From assembly GCA_002687255.1 (NCBI GenBank), contig NYZR01000006.1, forward strand, positions 6,866 to 30,083: a stretch of DNA of 23,218 bases, given 5' to 3'. Made by a program: the position numbers and the translations under genes. The notes below the pieces were generated by a model. That model was not told the origin of the DNA. It saw nothing but the letters and a program-made list of their open reading frames with translations, and ran no database searches. Of this stretch, positions 1-5,559 are shown piece by piece (within the stretch, counting starts at the first letter, position 1; every line of letters begins with the position of its first letter). The stretch comes from Candidatus Pacearchaeota archaeon. Its GTDB lineage: Archaea > Nanobdellota > Nanobdellia > Pacearchaeales > GW2011-AR1.

Positions 1-37
1 CTAAGCAGGTGTAAAACATACCTCTCTCAGGGAAGAA

Positions 38-166
38 ATGAAGAAGAAAACCCATAAAGTCCCAAAAGAAATAGCCACAGTAAAATACGAGGCCCGAAGG
101 GCCGAGTGCGCCGATAAACACAGAAAAGAAAGATTTATTATCACATCTTGCTCAAGAAAGAGATGA
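38..166 (+). CDS. Possible 42-residue basic small protein, unrecognised
   Basis: A short reading frame begins with ATG after a purine-rich GGGAAG stretch and encodes a very basic 42-residue peptide (Lys/Arg-rich, starting MKKKTHKVPK, ending CSRKR). Its TGA overlaps the ATG of the next gene by 4 nt (ATGA), an arrangement typical of translational coupling. Against it: it is short, I recognise no family, and a good TATA element for the next gene lies inside its 3' end. The coding strand also contains a GGCCC-GAA-GGGCC hairpin at 91-103. It could equally be leader or intergenic sequence. Low confidence. Confidence 0.3.
   Translation: MKKKTHKVPKEIATVKYEARRAECADKHRKERFIITSCSRKR
132..141 (+). promoter_or_regulatory. 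TATA element for the 163-390 gene
   Basis: GATTTATTAT is centred 26 bp before ATG 163, the spacing seen for most genes in this window. It favours ATG 163 over the TTG at 148 and predicts a leaderless mRNA. Confidence 0.5.
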
Positions 167-390
167 GAAGGTCAACATTATTAGCATTAGGGCTTGCCAT
201 GTTCATTGGAGGTGCGTGGACAATCTTCAGACATATTTTTCCAAGCGATATTTCGTCTGCAATCTTTTCCTCAATAAATAATACATCTGTGACTGTAGCA
301 ATGGGATACATTTTAGCGATAATCGGGGGCTCAATATTGGGGGCAGGATACAAATCTTTTTTAGAACAAGCTTTTGGAACAAATCTCTAA
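163..390 (+). CDS. Small two-helix membrane protein, unknown function
   Basis: A 75-residue protein with two hydrophobic segments, roughly residues 5-22 and 45-63, separated by a short Ser/Asn-rich loop, so a small two-span membrane protein is likely. The second segment is glycine-rich (IIGGSILGAG). The start at 163 is preferred over TTG 148 because a TATA element sits 26 bp upstream and because the upstream small frame ends in an ATGA overlap here. I do not recognise a family. The next gene points the opposite way and converges on it. Confidence 0.6.
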   Translation: MRRSTLLALGLAMFIGGAWTIFRHIFPSDISSAIFSSINNTSVTVAMGYILAIIGGSILGAGYKSFLEQAFGTNL

Positions 391-444
391 ATTTATAGCC
401 TAAAACACCCAAAACTTCGCACAAGATACATTAAGCGAACCTAA

Positions 445-789
445 TTATTCTCCAAAGCGTAAGGTAGAATCTAAGAATGTCTCAAAATCGGGAGAGATCC
501 TTTTAGCATACACGTTAGGTGAGAAGGGCCGATATTGATAACTTGTGAGGTGTTCACCCTCTCCATCAATAGTTGAGATGGGGTGTCTGACAGCAAAGAC
601 CTGAAAAACACCTTTAACTTTTTCTCTAAATGCAGGATCTCTTTCTTCATTGGGAAACCAGTGATCAAGAATCTCACCTATTCTCGGAACAAAATCAACG
701 TCTTTAATTTCTAGACCCTCTGCAGGATCATCAAAGAGATAGGAGCCTTCTTCGTCAAAGAGAAATAGTTCATATTCCGTTTGGTTCAT
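445..789 (-). CDS. Hypothetical soluble protein, 114 aa
   Basis: A 114-residue acidic protein without signal peptide or membrane segment (begins MNQTEYELFLFDEEG). I do not recognise the family. The frame is open back to 852, but ATG 789 is chosen because a TATA element (TTTAAAAA on the minus strand) is centred about 25 bp upstream, giving a leaderless mRNA, and because the extra upstream residues look non-conserved and cover the promoter. Rich in Asp, Glu and Phe, with a C-terminal Tyr/Pro-containing segment. Convergent with the small membrane protein at 163-390. Confidence 0.55.
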   Translation of the reverse strand: MNQTEYELFLFDEEGSYLFDDPAEGLEIKDVDFVPRIGEILDHWFPNEERDPAFREKVKGVFQVFAVRHPISTIDGEGEHLTSYQYRPFSPNVYAKRISPDFETFLDSTLRFGE

Positions 790-809
790 AAGGTTAGGAA
801 ATTCAGACC

Positions 810-817
810 TTTTTAAA
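810..817 (-). promoter_or_regulatory. TATA element for the 445-789 gene
   Basis: TTTAAAAA on the minus strand, centred about 25 bp before ATG 789. Confidence 0.5.
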
Positions 818-899
818 CATTTCCCCCAGCGAAAACCTCCTCCCTCCGCCAAAAACTTTCAGCATACACATAAGTTCGGTTAAATCCACCAAGAAAACC

Positions 900-1220
900 C
901 TAAACAACAACCTCTTGCTCAGAACCCTTCACCAAATTCCAATCCAACTGCACCAACTGCTGCACTGCAGGATTCTCCGTATTCAGTTTGAACAAATCAG
1001 ACTTCCCCACCCGCCGAGTCTTCACAACAATACCATTCCTCACCAACCTCTCCCAAAACGTTTGCAGCGTCGAATAACTCACACCAGAATTGGCAGCAAT
1101 CTCTGTCAAGGGATAATCAAAATCGGCAAACGTCAGCAGAAAGTCCAATACTTTCATCACAGGATTATGCCCAAACACTTCTACAAAAATGCTGTCATTG
1201 TCCAATCCATCAACAACCAT
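900..1220 (-). CDS. Winged-helix DNA-binding protein (ArsR/MarR-like fold)
   Basis: A 106-residue probable transcription regulator. The order is: short N-terminal strand (FVEVFGHNPVMKVLDFLL), then a helix-turn-helix at about residues 38-62 (LTEIAANSGVSYSTLQTFWERL), then a wing with the RRVGKSDLFKL pattern, then a C-terminal amphipathic tail. This layout matches a widespread group of small archaeal winged-helix proteins that begin with a 'VEVFG.NP..KVLDFLL' stretch. No ligand-binding domain is present. A TATA element lies 26 bp before ATG 1220. It is divergent from another winged-helix gene at 1318, and the two share a symmetrical promoter region, so autoregulation or cross-regulation is plausible but inferred. 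Confidence 0.75.
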   Translation of the reverse strand: MVVDGLDNDSIFVEVFGHNPVMKVLDFLLTFADFDYPLTEIAANSGVSYSTLQTFWERLVRNGIVVKTRRVGKSDLFKLNTENPAVQQLVQLDWNLVKGSEQEVVV

Positions 1221-1240
1221 GCAAACTAGAAAAGAACACC

Positions 1241-1250
1241 TTATTTAAAT
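1241..1250 (-). promoter_or_regulatory. TATA element for the 900-1220 wHTH gene
   Basis: ATTTAAATAA on the minus strand, centred 26 bp before ATG 1220. It forms one arm of an 11-bp perfect inverted repeat with the TATA element of the divergent gene. Confidence 0.6.
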
Positions 1251-1286
1251 GTTGCGATTTATGTTATTATATTCTGAATTTAGAAA

Positions 1287-1296
1287 TATTTAAATA
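1287..1296 (+). promoter_or_regulatory. TATA element for the 1318-1584 gene
   Basis: TATTTAAATA centred about 26 bp before ATG 1318; predicts a leaderless mRNA. Confidence 0.65.
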
Positions 1297-1317
1297 AGAA
1301 CAAGTTTTCTCCCCCGG

Positions 1318-1584
1318 ATGCAGAAAGACATCATCAAAGCAAGACTGCTTTATCATCTCAGAAAAAAGAAAGTTCTTGGTGGCGTCCACACACATTTTGA
1401 TACATTAACTAAAGGATTTCCCAAACATATGGGAAAAGATGTGAAGAACATCGCAAAAGAACTCATCAAACAAGGCTGGCTAATCACGAAACCAACTAAT
1501 TACGGCTTGCAGGTTTCACTTAACAAGGATAGCCTAGGGGAAATTGAATCATTCATCAAACACACGCTCCATTTCTCGTTTTGA
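1318..1584 (+). CDS. Small winged-helix-like archaeal protein
   Basis: An 88-residue protein. The N-terminal half (KARLLYHLRKKKVLGGVHT) and the following helix (residues ~40-55, DVKNIAKELIKQGWLITKP) with a short wing (TNYGLQVSLNKDSLGEIESF) resemble a small winged-helix group common in archaea, in which a 'GG.HT....KGFP.H' stretch precedes the recognition helices. No catalytic motif is visible. Nucleic-acid binding is likely; the target is unknown. It is transcribed from a leaderless promoter, divergent from the regulator at 900-1220. It is followed 39 bp later by the DHH phosphoesterase, which has its own TATA element. Confidence 0.65.
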   Translation: MQKDIIKARLLYHLRKKKVLGGVHTHFDTLTKGFPKHMGKDVKNIAKELIKQGWLITKPTNYGLQVSLNKDSLGEIESFIKHTLHFSF

Positions 1585-1593
1585 AAACCAAAC

Positions 1594-1602
1594 CTTTAAA
1601 AC
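1594..1602 (+). promoter_or_regulatory. TATA element for the DHH phosphoesterase gene
   Basis: CTTTAAAAC centred about 26 bp before GTG 1624; supports the GTG as the start. Confidence 0.55.
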
Positions 1603-1623
1603 CCCTCCCTCATTAAAAGCAAA

Positions 1624-3243
1624 GTGAAACAAAGAAATAGTGGAAGAAAAAATTCTGCTCGAAAACCGTTTAACAAAGGCCCTCTGCAAAAACCAGAAGA
1701 CCTCTCTGTTGAGCAGATGAAGGAAAAAGGCAAAGGTGCCGTAGCCAAGCTGACAGCGCAAGTCGACAGAATCGTCCAAACCGGCGGCCCAACAGTCTTC
1801 TACATAACAGACGGAACAGGCATGTTCGCCATCAAAGCATTCGTAGGCCCTGGAGAACGAGCACACCCGAACGTTCTCGAAGGGGATGTCGTAGCAATAA
1901 CCTGTAAAATAGAGGAATTCCAAGGAGAATTAGAGGGCGAAGCGATAAGTTTCATCAAGCAAACAGACGCCGAAAAACACAAGTTCGTCGAACAACTCAA
2001 GGAAAAAGAACGTGAGCGTGCTGCAATAACACCTCCAGAATTCCTAGTAAACGACCAAATTCTCGAAAAACTCAAAGAAAAATATGTCAAAGCAGCAACA
2101 GAAATCCGGCTCGCAGTGATCCAAAACAGACCGATCATAGTAAGACACCACAACGATGCAGACGGCTACTCTTCAGGATTCACACTAGAAAAAGCAATTT
2201 TACCCCTCATCAAGAAACAACACTCCGGGGCCAAAGCTCCTTGGGAATACTTCACTCGAGCACCTTGCTCCGCACCTTTCTATGAAATTGATGACTCCAT
2301 CAGAGACACGGCCCGTTCTCTATCGAACGTCGCCAAGTTCTCCGAGAAGATGCCTCTCGTCATCATTGCAGACAACGGATCCTCTCAGGAAGATCTTCTG
2401 GGCATCAAGCAAGGAAAAGTGCACGGCATAGAATTCATTGTCGTTGACCATCACTTCTTCGAAGAAGACGTTATCTCAGCAGAAACACTCGTGCATATCA
2501 ACCCATTTTTAGTAGGAGAAGACGGAGCCAAGTTCTCCGCAGGCATGCTCTGCGCCGAATTAGCAAGGTTCATCAACCCTGACGTCGAAAACATCGAACA
2601 GATCCCTGCGATGGCGGGCCTTGCTGACAGAATAAAGAACGAAGAAACCATGGACGCTTATTGCAAAATAGCAGAAAAAGCAGGCTACGAAAAACAACTC
2701 CTCGCAGACATATCAACAGTCATTGATTTCGTTTCTGCAAAACTTCGCTTCTTGGAAGCACGAGAATATATCGAAGTGGTCTTCGGCGAACCCCACGAAA
2801 AACAGAAGGCTCTTGTCAACGTCATGGCTCCTTACATTAGAAACTTGGATGCCAAAGGGCTCAACATGGCCCAAGCAGGAGCAAAGGTAGAAAAAATTGG
2901 CCCTGTTTCCCTCCAAACGATCGATATCCATAAGGCATTCCCTGGATTCGGGTTCTTTCCTAAGCCGGGGCGAGCTGTCGGCCTCGCTCACGATCAAGTC
3001 CAAGTCGACAAAAAACTATCTTCTGTGGTCACCGCAGGTCTCATGGACACCGCAATCACGTTCAGAGCAACAGACGGAGCAAACTTCTCCGTCCACGATT
3101 TCATCGCCCTCATAGAAAAGAAGATTCCAGAAGCCTTCGTGAACGGAGGCGGTCACAAGAACGCAGGATCCATTAACTTTGTCCCAAGTCAAAAAGAAAA
3201 GGTAGTAAAGCTCTTGAAAGAATTTATTAAGAAGAGAAAGTAA
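1624..3243 (+). CDS. DHH-family RecJ-like phosphoesterase/exonuclease with OB-fold
   Basis: A 539-residue DHH-superfamily enzyme, probably a manganese-dependent single-strand exonuclease or nanoRNase in DNA repair or RNA turnover. Order: basic tail (1-22), OB-fold (~38-115), DHH catalytic domain (~155-340) and DHHA1 domain (~430-535). Visible motifs are HHNDADG (175-181), D250 in IIADNGSS, VVDHH (DHH 275-277), the later D335 in GLADR, and GGGHKNAG (508-515) in DHHA1. This matches the archaeal RecJ-like group (COG1107), but I see no DnaJ-type zinc finger, which that group often carries. The GTG start is chosen from the TATA element 26 bp upstream; an internal ATG near 1717 would remove only the basic tail. 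The TAA directly abuts the stop of the convergent FKBP gene. Exact substrate cannot be read from sequence. Confidence 0.85.
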   Translation: MKQRNSGRKNSARKPFNKGPLQKPEDLSVEQMKEKGKGAVAKLTAQVDRIVQTGGPTVFYITDGTGMFAIKAFVGPGERAHPNVLEGDVVAITCKIEEFQGELEGEAISFIKQTDAEKHKFVEQLKEKERERAAITPPEFLVNDQILEKLKEKYVKAATEIRLAVIQNRPIIVRHHNDADGYSSGFTLEKAILPLIKKQHSGAKAPWEYFTRAPCSAPFYEIDDSIRDTARSLSNVAKFSEKMPLVIIADNGSSQEDLLGIKQGKVHGIEFIVVDHHFFEEDVISAETLVHINPFLVGEDGAKFSAGMLCAELARFINPDVENIEQIPAMAGLADRIKNEETMDAYCKIAEKAGYEKQLLADISTVIDFVSAKLRFLEAREYIEVVFGEPHEKQKALVNVMAPYIRNLDAKGLNMAQAGAKVEKIGPVSLQTIDIHKAFPGFGFFPKPGRAVGLAHDQVQVDKKLSSVVTAGLMDTAITFRATDGANFSVHDFIALIEKKIPEAFVNGGGHKNAGSINFVPSQKEKVVKLLKEFIKKRK

Positions 3244-3687
3244 TTATTTCTTCTTCTCAACAGAAACAAGAGTAATCTTGAAAATCAACGTCTTTCCAGC
3301 CAAAGGATGATTCATATCCAACACAACCTTGTCTTTCTCCACAGCAGCGATCTGCACAGGCATCTGATGGCCCTCCGGCGTGCTCATAACAAGAGTCATC
3401 CCCACTTGGGGCTCAGGCTCCTTCGGTAGCTTATCTCGAGACACTTCTTGCTTCAGCTCCTCTCTACGTTCGCCGTAGGCCTCTTCAGGCTTCAAGGTAA
3501 ACTCTTTCTCTTCACCTTCCTTCATACCCAAAACAGCAGTATCGAATCCCTTCACTACCTTCCCAGCACCCACTTCAAACTCTAATGGGTGGCTGTGATC
3601 ACCATGCTTCGAAGTATCAAACACAGACCCATCTTCAAATTTTCCTTCATAATCAACCTTCACACTATCGCCGTTTTCAACAACCAT
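3244..3687 (-). CDS. FKBP-type peptidyl-prolyl isomerase, SlyD-like
   Basis: A 147-residue peptidyl-prolyl cis-trans isomerase and likely folding chaperone in the cytoplasm. The FKBP domain opens with VKVDYEGKFEDGSVFDTS (residues 9-26) and continues with the conserved VGAGKVVKGFDTAVLGMKEGE stretch. The insert-in-flap domain (about 70-120) follows, with the typical VDPxxx-like EEAYGERREELKQEVSRD region, and the chain returns to the FKBP fold at DMNHPLAGKTLIFKI. The length and the insert match the short archaeal SlyD-like class. There is no signal peptide and no His-rich metal tail, the tail being simply EKKK. A TATA element sits 26 bp before ATG 3687. It converges on the DHH gene with zero spacing. 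Confidence 0.93.
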   Translation of the reverse strand: MVVENGDSVKVDYEGKFEDGSVFDTSKHGDHSHPLEFEVGAGKVVKGFDTAVLGMKEGEEKEFTLKPEEAYGERREELKQEVSRDKLPKEPEPQVGMTLVMSTPEGHQMPVQIAAVEKDKVVLDMNHPLAGKTLIFKITLVSVEKKK

Positions 3688-3708
3688 AACGAAAACCGTA
3701 AAGGAGCC

Positions 3709-3718
3709 TATTTAAGTG
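3709..3718 (-). promoter_or_regulatory. TATA element for the FKBP gene
   Basis: CACTTAAATA on the minus strand, centred 26 bp before ATG 3687; it lies just downstream of the stop of the surface-protein gene. Confidence 0.55.
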
Positions 3719-3731
3719 TTTGCGTAGAGAA

Positions 3732-5084
3732 CTACTTCTTTCCAACAGCGAACATCTTCAGAAGAACACCGAGAACAACAAGCACAACGATGACGATCAC
3801 AATCGTTCCAGAGCGACCAATCCCTCGTGAACTACCACTAGCAGCTCCTGCTGTAGAACCTGATCCTGCCAAACCAACCTCTGCGTCTGGACCTCCACTG
3901 CTTGGTGGAGAAAGTCCTGGACCGTCCCCATCACCACTATCTACTTCAGTATCACTGTCCGCAAGAGGCGTTCCACTGCTACCACCTCCACCACCGCCCC
4001 CACCACCACTACTCGAAGAGGTAGAACAGGAAGTCGTTCCGAAGGAGCTAGCTGCAGTAGATGCAGTGTTCCCCGCATTATCCAAGCACGTAATCGTATA
4101 GGTCTTGTTCTTCCCACAGGAAAGGGTAGCATCAACATCCGTCAGTGTCTGAGTGGCATCTGTTCCAGCAATCATATTTCCAGAAGCATCAACGGTGCAC
4201 GTGCTGTTAATTCCACTTCCAGACTCAGTAATCGCAATATCAATCACAATCTGGCTAGCAGAAGTATCCGTAGACTCTGCCAAAGCAATAACTGGGGCTG
4301 TCGTATCAATAGTAACATTCCTCGTCACCAGTGTGCTATTACTATTCGCATCACTATCATTCACCGTAGCATTAAACACATAGTTCCCATCTGCATGCCC
4401 AGTGAAGTTAATGAAGAAGTCTCGGTCGGTCAAGTTCCCCGTAGCATTCGATACACTGGAGATATTGACGAGATCACCCGTAGCATTAAATAACTCTGCC
4501 CTTGCACCCGTCACATTAAAGTTATCTGTGAACGTTATGTTTACGGCAATCGCCGACACAGAGTGATTATCTCCATCAGTAAGAGTAGCACCATCATACT
4601 CAACAGTCGGTAGACTGGAGTCATTAATCTCCAAAACAATCAACGTTGTATCAACATCGAAGGATCCATTGATAGTGCTCACATTGGGCTGGTAGTTCCC
4701 TGGCTCGGCAACAGTCGCCTCAAAGGTAAAGTTATGAACAGTCCCATTAGCAATAAGATTCTCAGTTCCATTAGACCAACTCAGAACTTGCCCCGTCTGG
4801 TTAAAGTTAGATGAGGCATTCAAACTAGAATCATTCGAACCAGCAACAAACGTCACACCTGCCGGCAAGGTAATATTCACCTCGGTAATATTTCCACCAT
4901 CAATATTCTCGGTCGCATTCACAGAGATCGTGAAGTTTGTCCGGTTGTCTTCAATCGCACTATCATCGATAAGGGTGCCATCAGCAAGAGTCACCACATG
5001 GGTCGCAACCACAAAACTAACAGACAACAAAACAACAGTTGCAAAGAAAATTCCTAAACCTCTTTTTTTATCATGAATAGCCAT
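3732..5084 (-). CDS. Surface-anchored protein rich in N-glycosylation sequons
   Basis: A 450-residue predicted secreted and membrane-anchored surface protein. Order: basic N-terminus and signal peptide (about 1-28, GIFFATVVLLSVSFVVA), two to three Ig-like/beta-sandwich regions (about 30-345, including a TTAPVI linker typical of Ig-like repeats), a Cys-containing module (residues ~300-350), a Ser/Gly/Asp/Pro linker with nine consecutive Gly, and a C-terminal transmembrane helix (TIVIVIVVLVVLGVLL) ending in AVGKK. I count about 28 Asn-X-Ser/Thr sequons, nearly all in the first 300 residues, which suggests dense N-glycosylation as in archaeal S-layer or surface proteins. The frame is open back to 5216, but ATG 5084 directly precedes the signal peptide. 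No close family is recognised, so the partner or ligand is unknown. Confidence 0.85.
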   Translation of the reverse strand: MAIHDKKRGLGIFFATVVLLSVSFVVATHVVTLADGTLIDDSAIEDNRTNFTISVNATENIDGGNITEVNITLPAGVTFVAGSNDSSLNASSNFNQTGQVLSWSNGTENLIANGTVHNFTFEATVAEPGNYQPNVSTINGSFDVDTTLIVLEINDSSLPTVEYDGATLTDGDNHSVSAIAVNITFTDNFNVTGARAELFNATGDLVNISSVSNATGNLTDRDFFINFTGHADGNYVFNATVNDSDANSNSTLVTRNVTIDTTAPVIALAESTDTSASQIVIDIAITESGSGINSTCTVDASGNMIAGTDATQTLTDVDATLSCGKNKTYTITCLDNAGNTASTAASSFGTTSCSTSSSSGGGGGGGGGSSGTPLADSDTEVDSGDGDGPGLSPPSSGGPDAEVGLAGSGSTAGAASGSSRGIGRSGTIVIVIVVLVVLGVLLKMFAVGKK

Positions 5085-5117
5085 CGTAACTCGAATAGTA
5101 TATGGTGTGCTTTTCCC

Positions 5118-5127
5118 TTTATAAATC
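5118..5127 (-). promoter_or_regulatory. TATA element for the surface-protein gene
   Basis: GATTTATAAA on the minus strand, centred about 38 bp before ATG 5084. Unlike most genes here this implies a short leader of about 12 nt. Confidence 0.5.
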
Positions 5128-5247
5128 TTTTTACAAATGAACCCATATAACCCAGAACAACTAATGGAATGAAAATGGCAAGTTATCGTCGGGAACCTCC
5201 CAATCTCAAGAGCCAAATCAGAAAAGGAGAAAAACCCCTGGTTTCAC

Positions 5248-5277
5248 CGTCGACAAAATAAAAATCAACGTCGACAA
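5248..5277. repeat. 9-bp direct repeat CGTCGACAA with 21-bp period
   Basis: CGTCGACAA occurs at 5248-5256 and again at 5269-5277, a start-to-start distance of 21 bp, or two helical turns, in A/T-rich DNA between two divergent promoters. It could be a regulator site, but is short enough to be chance. Confidence 0.35.
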
Positions 5278-5316
5278 GTCAACAAAAAAAAATAGAGAAG
5301 AATAAAAATTCCTAAG

Positions 5317-5326
5317 ATTTTAAAAA
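5317..5326 (+). promoter_or_regulatory. TATA element for tRNA-Thr
   Basis: ATTTTAAAAA centred about 28 bp upstream of the first tRNA base. Confidence 0.55.
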
Positions 5327-5349
5327 CTCAACTACTCTTCAAATCTTAA

Positions 5350-5439
5350 GCCTCTATAGCTCAGTGGTAGAGCACTTGTTTCGTAAACCATCTGGCTCGA
5401 ACGAACAAGGGGTCCAGGGTTCGAATCCCTGTAGAGGCT
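5350..5439 (+). tRNA. tRNA-Thr, anticodon CGT, with 18-nt intron
   Basis: A complete cloverleaf. Acceptor GCCTCTA (5350-5356) pairs with TAGAGGC (5432-5438). The D stem is GCTC/GAGC, the anticodon stem CTTGT (5375-5379)/ACAAG (5405-5409), and the T arm CAGGG-TTCGAAT-CCCTG (5415-5431). With the intron removed the anticodon loop reads TTCGTAA, anticodon CGT (5382-5384), so it decodes ACG threonine. Discriminator base U at 5439. No CCA is encoded, so the CCA-adding enzyme at 19385-20656 must add it. The intron lies at the canonical 37/38 position. Confidence 0.95.
5386..5403 (+). other. tRNA intron at position 37/38 (bulge-helix-bulge)
   Basis: The 18-nt insert AACCATCTGGCTCGAACG interrupts the anticodon loop after A37. 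TTCG (5380-5383) pairs with CGAA (5398-5401), a 4-bp central helix flanked by 3-nt bulges TAA (5384-5386) and CGA (5402-5404). Both splice points fall after the second bulge base, as the archaeal splicing endonuclease requires. The inner helix is weak, so this is a minimal motif. Confidence 0.88.
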
Positions 5440-5506
5440 CTTCGCCCACCGCTGCGAGGGCTTCGCAACGAGGTGAGAAAGCCCGCAGCAAGAGTGGGTC
5501 GAAGAG
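5438..5506 (+). ncRNA. Strong long hairpin, candidate structured RNA, unrecognised
   Basis: Directly after the tRNA, four helices stack into one long hairpin: CTCTTCG (5438-5444)/CGAAGAG (5500-5506), CCCAC (5445-5449)/GTGGG (5494-5498), GCTGC (5451-5455)/GCAGC (5485-5489) and GGGCTT (5458-5463)/AAGCCC (5479-5484), 23 base pairs in all. Interruptions are one bulged T, a small internal loop, a GA bulge and a 15-nt apical loop. The first two bases belong to the tRNA 3' end, so mature tRNA and full hairpin compete for them. No box C/D, ACA box or T-tract is visible. It lies before the argS promoter and so is probably co-transcribed with the tRNA. Function unknown. Confidence 0.55.
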
Positions 5507-5529
5507 AAAATGGGCAGGCCTATCCAAAC

Positions 5530-5537
5530 CTTTATCA
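5530..5537 (+). promoter_or_regulatory. TATA element for argS
   Basis: CTTTATCA centred about 26 bp before ATG 5560; argS therefore probably has its own leaderless transcript. Confidence 0.5.
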
Positions 5538-5559
5538 ACAATCCCACATTATCGAAAGC

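Larger units (their letters stand above)
1240..1298. repeat. 11-bp inverted repeat spanning a bidirectional promoter
   Basis: CTTATTTAAAT at 1240-1250 is the exact reverse complement of ATTTAAATAAG at 1288-1298. Both arms contain the TATA elements of the two divergent winged-helix genes and are separated by 37 bp of A/T-rich DNA. Part of the symmetry follows from both being TATA boxes; the extension to 11 bp goes a little further. Confidence 0.6.
5085..5349. other. Intergenic region between surface-protein gene and tRNA-Thr
   Basis: 265 bp without a convincing gene. It holds the TATA element of the surface-protein gene (5118-5127), a 9-bp direct repeat (5248-5256 and 5269-5277) and the TATA element of the tRNA (5317-5326). 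The minus-strand frame continuing to 5216 encodes no recognisable protein. Confidence 0.6.

Noticed and set aside
3589..4101. 170-residue Pro-rich plus-strand reading frame
   Set aside because: It is antisense to the Gly/Ser linker of the surface protein and to the FKBP start; the proline run is the complement of the nine-glycine stretch.
5438..5506. Hairpin as box C/D or H/ACA guide RNA, or as intrinsic terminator
   Set aside because: No RUGAUGA/CUGA boxes, no ACA box after the stem, and no T-run downstream, so these labels are not supported.
5473..5559. Extended N-terminus of ArgRS
   Set aside because: The extra 29 residues translate the hairpin and the TATA element and do not resemble ArgRS; ATG 5560 fits the family and the promoter spacing.
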